Below are positions 1 to 9,209 of a stretch of DNA of 64,000 nt, piece by piece. Position numbers and translations under genes: made by a program. This stretch comes from Candidatus Altimarinota bacterium (GTDB lineage: Bacteria; Patescibacteriota; Gracilibacteria; BD1-5; UBA2023): NCBI GenBank assembly GCA_028685185.1, contig JAQUEK010000003.1:100855-164854 (forward strand), read 5' to 3'. The notes under the pieces are model-generated. The model was given only the letters and a program-made list of their open reading frames with translations, did no database searches and was not told the origin of the DNA. Position 1 is the stretch's first letter. Every line of letters begins with the position of its first letter.

Positions 1-1839
1 TATGAAATCCTTTGAAAATCATTGCCTTTTCAAATACCAGACAATCGTTTTCATTCATGCTCATACAGGCATCTTAAACATGAATAGATCTATATTATCA
101 AGCAATTTTCAGACCACTGAAGTTTTCTTATGTGTTATTGCAAGGCTCAGTGCAGTATAATCTCAGAGTCAGATCTGATTCACATTTATATTTTCCTGAT
201 CCAATAATGTCAGAGCATGATTTTCATAATCTTGTTCAGATGATTCTATCAGTCTCATAAGCAGATTATATCAGCTTTCATCAATTACATTCAGATCTCA
301 CGTGCTTATTATCTTTTGTACAAGATTTTTGATTTTTTCATTCTGACTATTTAAAAGTAAGGCTATAGTTGAATTAAGGTTTCATTTAACAATACCTGCA
401 ATGCAATTATTTTCCATTCATGCTCATCTAAATCTTGAAATACTCTCAGGATTCTTATCAATCAGTATCCTCATGAACTCAGGGTTGTTCTTTAATTGTT
501 TTGGAAAGAATACAAGCAGTCTGCTGTCAGTTATTGCAAGATCGAGAAGATATCTAATATTGCTTGAGATATATGGCTTATTTAGAATATTTCATGAAGT
601 TATATTTATCCAATGAATAGCAACTTCTTTAAAATTTTCAAAGATCATTCTTATATAGCTATCAGGTAATCTGAGAATCTGCTCGCTATCCATATTTATC
701 ACTTGATTTAATATATTTTTCTCATAAATCCTAAGAACTTCCGAAATGAACTCGGGACTATTTATCATTTCTGGATTTGATATCCTATTCAATGCGAATA
801 ATATATTTTTTGAAACTAAAAATGCCAATATATTTATATTATACTTCATGTCAGGATTCAAGATGTCATATTTTCCTATATCCTTGCCTAATATATGTAT
901 CATGAACTCGACATTGTTCTTTATCGCATTATCAAATAGGCTGTAAACGAGAATATTCGAGTCAATTGCAGATTTCACAATTTCTTTTGAATATTTCAGA
1001 TAATCCCTTGAAATATATCAATAAGCAAGTCAATTTTGCTTCACAGCTTCCAAAACAATCTCGGGATCCTGTTTCAGGGAATCGCATGCAAATTGTATAG
1101 CAAGTCAATTCTGCTTCACAGCGAGCATGACCATGGATTTATCGCTTCTTGCATTCTTCAATTTTTCCTCTCAAAGCGATATTCAATCATTTGATAATAT
1201 ATATTCGCAAGTTCTTTTCAGTTCATTGTACAGCATCATAAATCTTCCATCAGCTTTTTTTTCTGGAGATAGGAATCCGAAAGCTAAAAAATTATTATTC
1301 AATGCAGCAAAAATGATTTCATCATTATTTTTGGCTTCAGTTCAAGCAAATTGCATAGCCATTCAGTTCTGTTTCACAGCAGCGAATACAAAAGCAATAT
1401 CATTTCTGAATTCCTCATATCTTTCATTTCAAAGAAGCATTCAATCATTGTTCAGATTTTCCAAAAGAAAACCTCTTACGACTGCAGAATTCAAATGGTC
1501 CATCTGTTGCTTGATCTGCATTGAATCTTTTATGAAATCGATTTTCCTTATATTCAAACTTATATTTCACTCTTGAATCAATATATTATCAGAAAATATT
1601 CTGATATCTTCGCATTTTCTTGAAAAAACCAGTTTTCATCATACTATTATCCTAGCATCTCAACCTATAAAGGTTCAGTTTGTGGTTTTATTTCCATGAT
1701 CCGCCAAAATATATATCATGGTTTTGACGTTATTGACTTGGGATTCCAAGATATAAAGTCATTTTATCTCATTTTGAATCTCATCTGCATTTAATTCCTG
1801 ATTTCTGTTTTCCGGATCTGCAGGTTTCATATTTTCCAT
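1..1839 (-). CDS. DUF4116/ankyrin-type repeat protein (C-terminus outside window)
   Basis: Read with UGA as glycine the frame is open from ATG at 1839 to the window edge (613 codons, no stop). The middle carries repeats of the type AVKQNGLAIQFA and AVKQNGLAYGYIS, characteristic of DUF4116 repeats of unknown function. The C-terminal part resembles ankyrin-like units (NVNQIGLGDYTALSLAITH). No signal peptide or membrane segment is evident. A copy of the 20-bp promoter box shared with the JAMM gene and the lipoprotein gene lies just upstream, with its -10 hexamer 30 bp before the ATG, so it is probably co-regulated with the ubiquitin-like locus. Function is unknown; repeat proteins of this type often bind protein partners. 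It uses UGA freely and lacks an SD, so it is in the host style. Confidence 0.75.
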
Positions 1840-1868
1840 AATTTTCAATTAAATTATAAAGCAGGTTA

Positions 1869-1904
1869 TTTATACTTTTTATATAAAAGAAAAATATTGA
1901 AAAA
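1869..1904 (-). promoter_or_regulatory. Shared promoter box, copy 1
   Basis: On the minus strand the 20-mer TTTTTCAATATTTTTCTTTT (1904-1885) is followed after exactly 10 bp by TATAAA (1874-1869). The hexamer lies 30 bp before the ATG of the DUF4116 gene. The same arrangement recurs at 5705-5740 and 7847-7882. The box does not look like a TTGACA -35 element, so it may be an activator site or an alternative sigma element. This role is inferred from position and conservation only. Confidence 0.65.
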
Positions 1905-1927
1905 GGGAAGAAAAATACTGATAAAAT

Positions 1928-1956
1928 AATCCCGGAGTCTATTGGACTCCGGGATT
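1928..1956 (-). terminator. Terminator of the E1 gene
   Basis: A 12-bp perfect stem (aatcccggagtc / gactccgggatt) lies 15 bp beyond the TAA of the E1-like gene and is followed on the minus strand by ATTATTTTATC. It is the expected 3' end of the ubiquitin-like transcription unit. Confidence 0.7.
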
Positions 1957-1970
1957 ATATACTCCTCCTT

Positions 1971-2810
1971 TTATTGTCATTGATTACAAATTATGCAATC
2001 TTTTTGTTTTTCAAGCATGATGAGCATAGATGAAAGATGTTTATCTATGACATTCGCAATACCAAAAAGTGACCATAAAATCCAATTCGTGCCAACAGGA
2101 GGAAGAGAATGTTCTACATCTGCAAGTAAGACATCAAGCGCTTTCCGTGCTGCTATGGAACATAGGAATGATTGATCAATCCCGATTCCAGGTGCAGCAC
2201 TTACATCTCTTGCTGATGAGCAATCTTTTTTATCTGTGGTCTCAGAATATTTTTTCAGAAAATCCTTTCTTTCTCCATGGTCTGCAAGGCAGCAGTAGCA
2301 TGCAAAATCTGGAATATAAGTGAATATTTCTCCTCCTGCACCTTTTTCAAACATGCTTACGAATATGGCTGGTTTTCTTAATTCGATGCAAACCTCGTTT
2401 ATGAAATATCTCGATGAATCTGTATCAGTGGCACATACCACAACATCTGACTCATGAATCAAATTATAGAATAAAGTTCTGTTGTCGAAAATATTCCAAT
2501 CATAAGCGTTTATTGAACTTACTTGATTTCCGGCATATTCATCAAGAAGTTCCTTTACAGCAAAAGCTTTGTTATTTCCAATAAACCTGCTTCCGCAGAT
2601 GTGCCTTACAAGATTTCCTGACTCGAGAATATCATTGTCGATGAGATTCTGCTTTACTATTCCTGAGCGCAGAAGATGCAGTGCAATCTCTCCTCCTCCG
2701 CCAAGCCCGATTACCGTGACCTTTTTTTCTGATAAAGAAGTCTTGATGAGGGTATTAATCCGTGGATTTTCCGTTCCTGTTTCATAAGCTGATTTTTTTG
2801 AAGCTTCCAT
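1971..2810 (-). CDS. E1-like ubiquitin-activating enzyme (ThiF/UBA family)
   Basis: The encoded protein of about 277 aa has the ThiF/E1 Rossmann fold signature: nucleotide loop VIGLGGGGEIALHLLRSG (residues 34-50), D58 and the NLVRH motif (66-70) for ATP and Ubl-carboxylate adenylation, a CYCC pair (171-174) and a C-terminal CIIC (272-275) that together make the typical zinc site. C197, in the loop before the SAAPGIGIDQ helix, is a candidate thioester cysteine. It is of MoeB/ThiF length, so it is a minimal E1. A strong SD (AAAGGAG) precedes ATG 2810. All 19 glycines are GGN. The first TGA (1977) is followed two codons later by TAA, so the host would add Gly-Gln at the end. It lies 145 bp after the JAMM gene, which supports a conjugation/deconjugation unit. 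It could instead be a sulfur-carrier activator, but the neighbouring E2 argues against that. Confidence 0.88.
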
Positions 2811-2954
2811 GTCAATTCTCCTTTCTTTTTTTGAAGTTTGAATAAGAAAAACCTCCTCCTTCCTTTCTGGTATTTTATTTTAAAGATCTGGGATTTATAT
2901 TCCCATGATCTGTTCGGAAAGATTCCGGACAGATATATGGATTCATAAAACAAT

Positions 2955-5675
2955 CTATCTTACTATTTTCAGATTCACAGGGAAGATATCACTATCGGAA
3001 TACTGTAGGGTTCAATCCTTCCTTAATACTTTCCAATAGCTCATTATATAATCATCGGTTCATCAGAAATCAGCTCATCTTATTTCAATTGCGTTCGGCA
3101 GTAATCTTCAGCACCTGGATATATAATCGTTTTTTCTGACTACTATGGAAAATGTTGTTACAGGAAGAGGTAGATAATGATTGAAGAATTTTGTTTCTCA
3201 ATGAGGTCATACATCTCAATGGCTCGGAGAAAACAGACTTCACGGATGCTTATGCCAATTGAACGCGAATACTTTTCAAGACATCTTCTCAGGATTTCAT
3301 GCAGAAAGCCTTATAAGGTATCTCTGTTCGATTTCATCGAAATCACCCTCGAATGATTTCTGGAAATTCCTGTTATTGAATTGATTAGGGTCATTTATAT
3401 CTCAGATGATATGAAAGCTTCATCAGGTGGATATATATTCTTTGTTCAATATTGGATTTTGGATGTTTTTCATCCTCAGGACTCAATCATTCATATCATA
3501 GATGCTCTGATACCAATATCCTCACGTCTCAAGTCAATTGGCTTTTATATAGGGCTCGTTTAATTGTTTATATATCTTTGGAATATCATGAATTGATATT
3601 TCAGCGGTATGAAAATTTTCCTTGTACTCCTTATTTTTGATATCATCTCTTTTTATTAGTGCCTCAATGAATAATTTCTCTATCTTTTCAAAAACCGTTT
3701 GGCAATATCTGTTTTTGTCCATATTTCCATTGGAAATGACATCTGAAGAAGAAAACTTACAGATTCAATGATCAAGCCAATATATATTGAAGACTTCATT
3801 TCAATCTTTTACATCCAAGCTTATGGCAAATTCACCTCCTATGGTTTTTTTTGTCATCAGAAGCTTGCATGCAGTTTCAGAAATCTCAAAATCTCATTGT
3901 CTAATTCTAAATCAGAATCTTTGGCTGACAGTGCTTATGAAATAATTTATGCTTTCTGCAAAATTTAGTTTATTGTCCGTTGCATTTTTATCTTTTTCAA
4001 TGTTAGGGTCTTCAGATTTGTCTCTTTTGCTGATTTGCTTATCAATCGGAACTTCTGATGGATCATCAGGCAGACTTTTGATCGGAACAGATTCAGTCTG
4101 ATTTACCGGATCAGAAGGAATATCCTTATATGTGATAAGCTTTTGATCTTTCGTGGTATTATTGATATCTGTAACATTGATAATACATGGTGCATTCGAT
4201 TTCTTTTTTTTCTGGGATCTTTCAATTATGGATTTAACGGAAAATATTCATCATAACAATATTAAAATCCGTTTTCATATTTCCAATATCTTCGATTTCC
4301 TATTTTTATAGCCATTTCTTATATTCATATATACATTTTCATGAGGTTTTTCCATTATAAATGTATCTGAATTTGATATAGGTTTTATTACGGAAAATCC
4401 CTTATCTGCCAATTCAGCATTTATTTCCTTTATAATATCTTCATTATTTTTACTATTAAATCCTGAACTTTTGTTTTGGTTTGTTTTCTTTATGCTTGCA
4501 ATATTCAGGTTATCATTGCTTTTTTCTGCAATCGCATTTTTTCATATCAGCAATCATCATAGTATCATCGCTGTTCATATGGCAACTTTTTTTAGGGTTC
4601 ATAATATGTTTGAAAGACGATTTTCCTGAATCTCATGTTTAGTGATTTCCGGAATCTTTTCATGTATCATTGTTACTGGATTCATCTCTGAAATAATCTG
4701 ATTTCAGGGAATAGCAGGAGCGTTTCTATATATTTCTTCTGCTATCTTGGATATTTTCTCTTCACTGAATTTTCTTGCTGCAACTTCAAGATTCTCTCAA
4801 TTTTTTATATATCAAAGGTTTTCTGCGGCTTTCATAACTTTTCATTGCGGATCATGGACAAGCTCTGATACGCTTGCATTCATAGAAATAAGCTTTTCGC
4901 TTTCATTTAATTGTATTCAATCCCTAAGTCATTCAACTCTTCTTATTGTCTGTTCCAATGTTATATATCACTGATTAGGGTGATCATTTCTTATATCGTT
5001 GAATATTTCCTTCAAGGCATCGGAATCAATCCTTTTGACCGATGAGATATTTGGATCCGATGATAATATATTCCCAACATTTTCTTTCACTGCTGCTGTA
5101 GATTCTGATATTCAAGTGCCAGAAATTGCTTCAGCAACCTTTGTTCATCATATAATTCATAAGGTGACCCCGACTCATATCGATATGGTTTTTTTTGCAA
5201 ATCCTTTGGTCTTACTTCTTCTCTTTGCTTTATCTATCATTGCAATTATCTCTTCTTTTGACTTATTTCAGATTTCTTCATATATCGCCTTAAGCTCATT
5301 TTTAAGATCATCCTTATTTTGGGTTTCCTTGATTTTCATTAAAATCCTATCGATCGAACCTTTTGTTATATTCTTGTCTATGATATCGAATATAGCTTCA
5401 GATGCGATATATCATCATGCTGCAGAAATAATTGCTCTTCATGCAAGAAGCCCTCATGCCAACACAAACGCTCATGAAGCTGTTGCAGCTATCGCTCATG
5501 CTGATAGTGCCAGTCCTCATGCCAACCTTCAATATCTGTTTTTGTTCCATAGGTTCTTGAAGCTTCCATAATAGGATGAAAATATAGATTTATCCTTATT
5601 TTCTCAAATCATCTTATTTAAGAAATCGTTTATTATTTCAATTTTCTCATAGTCTGCAGTATTATTTTTTTCCAT
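2955..5675 (-). CDS. Multi-pass membrane protein with C-terminal JAMM/JAB isopeptidase domain
   Basis: With UGA as Gly one frame of 907 codons runs from ATG 5675 to TAG 2955. The N-terminal half has Gly/Ala-rich hydrophobic stretches (around residues 45-100 and 150) and two further hydrophobic segments after basic patches. A charged linker of about 70 residues follows. The C-terminus holds the complete JAMM zinc motif HKHPGSLFSPSHGD at residues 808-821, matching H-x-H-P-x6-S-x2-D; G812 and G820 are UGA codons. JAMM enzymes remove or mature ubiquitin-like proteins, and the E1 and E2 genes flank this one. The gene lacks an SD and uses UGA widely, unlike its neighbours, so it looks native. A shared promoter box lies 30 bp upstream of the start. 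Topology and catalytic Glu are not settled from sequence alone. Confidence 0.85.
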
Positions 5676-5704
5676 ATGATTTAATTATTCAGATAATTGA
5701 ATCA

Positions 5705-5740
5705 TTTATAAGAGATTCATAAAAGAAAAATATTGAAAAA
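5705..5740 (-). promoter_or_regulatory. Shared promoter box, copy 2
   Basis: TTTTTCAATATTTTTCTTTT (5740-5721) is followed after 10 bp by TATAAA (5710-5705) on the minus strand. The hexamer lies 30 bp before the ATG of the JAMM gene, the same distance as copy 1 from the DUF4116 gene. The intervening 10 bp differ between the copies, so the box and hexamer are conserved independently of the background. Confidence 0.68.
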
Positions 5741-5760
5741 CCTAAGAAAAATAAATAAAA

Positions 5761-5785
5761 AAAGCCATCGCAATGCGATGGCTTT
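5761..5785 (-). terminator. Terminator after the 82-aa gene
   Basis: A perfect 12-bp stem (aaagccatcgca / tgcgatggcttt) is followed on the minus strand by TTTTATTTATTTTTC. It lies 15 bp after the TGA that ends the 82-aa gene under the standard code. Under the host code the reading frame runs straight through it. Confidence 0.75.
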
Positions 5786-5799
5786 CAAATAAACAAAAT

Positions 5800-6048
5800 T
5801 CAGAAACTGCCTTGAAGGTCTTTTGCCGTTTGCAGCTTATTGCTGATATTAGGATCAATCTGCCTTATCTGATCCATTTCAGATGAGTTTGAACCGAGTA
5901 TCTGTCCGCCTTGTGTTATGTTCACATCAGCAGTCCCTTCTGTAAAGGGTTTAAGAACAGATTCTGTTCCGGTGATATCTGCACGGTTGCGGTTCTCAGA
6001 GCTACCATATTGCTGCCTGAGATCATCGATTGTCAGAAGTGTTGTCAT
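5800..6048 (-). CDS. Small 82-aa protein of the ubiquitin-like locus (candidate modifier or partner)
   Basis: ATG 6048 follows an ideal SD (AAAGGAG, 7 bp away). The protein is polar, 82 aa, with two glycine motifs (TQGGQILG and a terminal DLQGSF). I do not recognise the family, and no beta-grasp pattern is obvious, so calling it the ubiquitin-like modifier would only be a guess from position between E2 and the JAMM gene. Its stop is TGA; with UGA as Gly the frame continues through the terminator as a Phe-rich hydrophobic tail to TAA at 5662-5664, overlapping the first codons of the JAMM gene. All 7 glycines are GGN. This is the clearest sign that the gene was designed for standard-code translation. 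Confidence 0.65.
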   Translation of the reverse strand: MTTLLTIDDLRQQYGSSENRNRADITGTESVLKPFTEGTADVNITQGGQILGSNSSEMDQIRQIDPNISNKLQTAKDLQGSF

Positions 6049-6074
6049 TGTTCTCTCCTTTTTTAGTTTTATTT

Positions 6075-6530
6075 TTATGCTTCTGGGAGCAGCCATATGC
6101 CTTTTTCTTTTTTGTATTCGTATGCATGCAGCCATAATGCCATGTAATTGATGATGGTGACGACTGAATAGTTCAACTTCCATCCTTCGCCGATAACATC
6201 ATCTGGTTTCATTACACAAAGCTTGATTCCTACATCACGGAATGTTCCATAATTATGGAAATTATGCATGCCGTATGTATTGCAGAAATCCACAACATCT
6301 CTATCTGTGATTATCGGAGAGGGAGGTGAGTACGGATAATTGCTAGGATAATATGCCCTTGCAAGGTAGACATTATTGCTTCTTGTTATGAGCGGACCTT
6401 CGACGAAAAGCTCGCGATTGTCGATATGAAATCCGAATAACGGGTATGATGCTTTAAGTTGTTCTGCCTCAAATATGAGGCGTTTTCCATACTTTTCAGG
6501 ATTTTGGCTTACCCAATCTATATCTTTCAT
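6075..6530 (-). CDS. E2-like ubiquitin-conjugating protein
   Basis: A 151-aa protein with the order of an E2/UBC fold. It has an N-terminal helix, strands around residues 30-60, the proline-rich YPSNYPYSPPSPIITD segment (61-76) that matches the E2 YPxxxP signature, then HNFHNYG and LCVMKPDD, with C105 as candidate catalytic cysteine. A GEGW motif follows, and then a helix VVTIINYMALWLHAYE as in prokaryotic E2 proteins. SD AGGAGG lies just before ATG 6530. It sits 26 bp before the 82-aa gene and 23 bp after the coiled-coil protein, so the three are one operon. All 9 glycines are GGN and the stop is TAA. Family assignment rests on motif order. Confidence 0.8.
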   Translation of the reverse strand: MKDIDWVSQNPEKYGKRLIFEAEQLKASYPLFGFHIDNRELFVEGPLITRSNNVYLARAYYPSNYPYSPPSPIITDRDVVDFCNTYGMHNFHNYGTFRDVGIKLCVMKPDDVIGEGWKLNYSVVTIINYMALWLHAYEYKKEKGIWLLPEA

Positions 6531-6553
6531 TTCATCCCTCCTCTCTTATGGTT

Positions 6554-7603
6554 TTAAAGTAAATCCACAGGAACTCTTCCGTCGATATTTGAACCTATGT
6601 ATGTATTATCTATCCTACCTCCTCTTTCATCAGTTGATGTCTGATGATTTATCCTTCCTTCAGGAATATTTGAACTTCTGGATTGAACCGGACGATTATT
6701 TCTGGCTGTATGCCGATTATTTCTTCCTATGCCTGAATTCTGCTGTATGCTTCGATTAACAGTATTATTGACTGTCTGTTGAATTTCTGCAACCGGTTCA
6801 AATCTTAGGCTTTCAGGTGAAATCGAATTTCCGAATCTGTAAGGTTCGTTGTTTGCGGCATTGTTAATCGAATCCCTTAGATTTTCTATTCCAGAATCGA
6901 CCCTGACATAGGCTTTTTTTGTATTACGTCTTTGTTTAAGCCTGTTTCTGAAATTTTTCGAAAATCTGTACAATATGCCAGGTGATGACCCGATCAAAGA
7001 GGAAAGGATTTTGTAGAATATTATCCTTCCGATAAACAATAGGAAAATGAAAAGTATAGTTGTTATCATAATCTCCCTGTTATTATTTTCGACAAAACTT
7101 AGAGGAGTATTCTTAACTTCGGCTTTAGAGTCAACTGGTTCAGTCATGATTTTTTCTGTCCTCAGTACTTGCATATCAGCCACTATCGGAAGAGGAGAAG
7201 GGGGCTCAACTTTTTTTTCGGTATTATTTTTGGGAAATTCCTCAACCTCTCTTTCGGTTTGATTTAGGGTAGACTGATTTATATCAATTTTTGCAGTATC
7301 ATTATCATTTTCCAATTTTTCTGTCTCTTTTTTGATATTCTCCATTAGCCAGTTCAGATTTACGAGATGCTTTTCGATTTCCTGCAATCTTTTCAGATCT
7401 TTCTGAGGATTTTCTGAATTGTAGATATTCCTATAGATATTCTCCGCTTCATTTTTCAGCTGACTCTTCCGGATTTCCATACTTTGGTAAGTCTTATTCA
7501 ATCCTTCAAGATGGTCAGCGAAACAATTCTCTCCTGAAAATGAAAAGATGACAAATGAAAACAGGAGAATAAAAAAATATTTTCCACAGATATTCATATT
7601 CAT
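6554..7603 (-). CDS. Signal-peptide, coiled-coil, single-TM protein of the ubiquitin-like locus
   Basis: 349 aa. It has an N-terminal signal sequence (FFILLFSFVIFSFSG), then a charged helical region (about 30-105) predicted to be coiled coil, a Pro/Glu-rich spacer, one strong membrane segment around residues 180-198 (IMITTILFIFLLFIGRII) and a long basic, Asn/Arg-rich tail. This layout suggests an extracytoplasmic sensor part and a cytoplasmic tail, and could make it a membrane partner or substrate of the conjugation system; that is inference. SD CAGGAGG precedes ATG 7603. All 15 glycines are GGN and the stop is TAA. No family recognised. Confidence 0.7.
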   Translation of the reverse strand: MNMNICGKYFFILLFSFVIFSFSGENCFADHLEGLNKTYQSMEIRKSQLKNEAENIYRNIYNSENPQKDLKRLQEIEKHLVNLNWLMENIKKETEKLENDNDTAKIDINQSTLNQTEREVEEFPKNNTEKKVEPPSPLPIVADMQVLRTEKIMTEPVDSKAEVKNTPLSFVENNNREIMITTILFIFLLFIGRIIFYKILSSLIGSSPGILYRFSKNFRNRLKQRRNTKKAYVRVDSGIENLRDSINNAANNEPYRFGNSISPESLRFEPVAEIQQTVNNTVNRSIQQNSGIGRNNRHTARNNRPVQSRSSNIPEGRINHQTSTDERGGRIDNTYIGSNIDGRVPVDLL

Positions 7604-7623
7604 TTTAACCTCCTGTTTTCCGG

Positions 7624-7791
7624 TTATTTTGATCTTATGGATTTGATGATTTCATACGCTTTTAGCTTTGCACCGCTTTTTTCTAATCTATCCTTGTAAT
7701 AGGTGTCAGATTTTTTCGGATGATATGCGTGCCTTGAAGTTCCACATCCTGAAATGATGAAACCAATAATGATGATCATTATCATTTTCAT
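7624..7791 (-). CDS. Small lipoprotein, first gene of the ubiquitin-like operon
   Basis: ATG 7791 is chosen because it has the SD AAAGGAG at good spacing; an in-frame ATG at 7827 has none. The 55-aa product has a short hydrophobic signal followed by the lipobox IISGC, then a charged tail. It is the first gene after promoter box copy 3 and lies 20 bp before the coiled-coil protein. Glycines are all GGN. Its role is unknown; it may anchor or scaffold a membrane complex. Confidence 0.62.
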   Translation of the reverse strand: MKMIMIIIIGFIISGCGTSRHAYHPKKSDTYYKDRLEKSGAKLKAYEIIKSIRSK

Positions 7792-7846
7792 AAGCTGCTC
7801 CTTTCTTTTTATCATGTTAATGAACATTTTTTATTTTTGTGATTGC

Positions 7847-7882
7847 ATGATAGATTTTCAGCAAAAGAAAAATATTGAAAAA
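7847..7882 (-). promoter_or_regulatory. Shared promoter box, copy 3
   Basis: TTTTTCAATATTTTTCTTTT (7882-7863) is followed after 10 bp by TATCAT (7852-7847), a slightly weaker hexamer than in copies 1 and 2. It heads the operon lipoprotein - coiled coil - E2 - 82-aa protein. It sits in the divergent gap shared with hflX. No other copy was noticed in the window. Confidence 0.63.
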
Positions 7883-8051
7883 TCTCAGAAATTTGATTCG
7901 TCCGTCGAAATAATTTGTTAAATCCGATATTTTGATTATCATATGGTCATATTATCATTAAGAATGTATCATGAAGAACTAACCTGAAAAGGAGTTATAG
8001 ATTTCTTATCAAAATCAACATCACCCATTTTATTAGTTAATTTCATAAAAT

Positions 8052-9152
8052 ATGAAAGTAGTTTTAGTCGATATCGTACCGAAAGAAACAAAACCTGAAG
8101 ATCTGAAGGATCGTATGGATGAGCTTGAAAACCTTGTTTCGACTTATTGATCCCTGGTTGTCTTGACTGAGATCCAGAAAAGGGAAACACCCGACAATCA
8201 TACTTATGTCGGATCAGGGAAGCTCGAAGAGATTAAGAATATATGAGAGGAACTGGATGCAGATGTGATCATCATCTGAAATATCCTGAAATCATCACAG
8301 ATCTATCATATAAATGAATATCTTAAATCCACGAAATCAAAGCTGCAGGCTTGGGATAGGGTGGATCTTATATTGAAGATTTTCGATTTGCACGCAGTAT
8401 CACCGGAAGCGAAGCTACAGATAGAGCTTGCTGCGATAAAACACATGTGACCTAGGATATTCTGAATGTGAATGGAGCTTTCCCGTCAGGGTTGATGAGG
8501 TAGCTGAGCTATGAGATGACTTTGAGAGACAAATACTGAGATAATGAAAAGGCATCTGCGCGAGAAAGAATATAAGATAATGGATAAGCTTGAGAAATAT
8601 AAGCAAACAAGAGCTCAGCACAGACAATGAAGATTAAGGAAAAACCTTTTGACTGTCTGAATAGTCTGATATACCAATGCATGAAAATCAAGTCTGATGA
8701 ATGCACTTACCCACAAATGAGTCCTTTCCGAAAACAAGCTTTTTGCAACGCTTTGAACAAGTGTAGGTAAGATGTTCATAGAAACAGAAAATTGAGGACA
8801 TGAAATCCTTATGAATGATACGATATGATTCATAAGGGATCTTCCGCCAAAACTCATAAAAGCATTCTCTTCAACTCTTGAAGATAGCATCGAGAGCGAA
8901 TTGCTTCTTCATGTGGTGGATAGTTCAGATATGAAAGTCTGAGATAAGATAAAAATCGTTGATGATACTCTTGATCAGATCTGAGCCAAACAAGAAAGGA
9001 TATATGTTTTCAATAAGACAGATCTTATCACAGAAGAAAAGCAAAGAGAGCTATCAAAGGAATTTAAGGACTTGAAGCCTATATTCATAAGTGCTGAAAA
9101 TAAGACAGGATTTGAAGAATTGAAAGATAGGCTGATTGAAAAATTATTTTAA
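8052..9152 (+). CDS. hflX: GTPase HflX
   Basis: 366 aa read with UGA as Gly. It has the N-terminal HflX domain with GSGKLEEI, the coiled linker, and the GTPase domain with G1 GYTNAGKSS near residue 205, G3 DTIGFIRDLP and G4 NKTD. HflX is a ribosome-binding GTPase that splits stalled or stressed ribosomes. More than half of its glycines are UGA, including those in the P-loop, so it is a good reference for native codon use. No SD is present. A terminator follows. Confidence 0.93.
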
Positions 9153-9162
9153 TTCTAAGAAT

Positions 9163-9196
9163 AAAAAAGCTTCCCGATTATCGGGAAGCTTTTTTT
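9163..9196. terminator. Bidirectional terminator hflX / 34-aa gene
   Basis: Stem aaaaaagcttcccga / tcgggaagctttttt with a short loop, flanked by A and T runs, between convergent genes. Confidence 0.8.
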
Positions 9197-9209
9197 GCAT
9201 AAAATATAA

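Noticed and set aside
4999..5571. Plus-strand frame of 190 aa in 4999-5571
   Set aside because: It is antisense to the JAMM-fusion gene, which has a continuous frame with a verified catalytic motif.
5800..6048. Naming the 82-aa protein a ubiquitin-like modifier
   Set aside because: No beta-grasp pattern or C-terminal GG; position alone is not enough.
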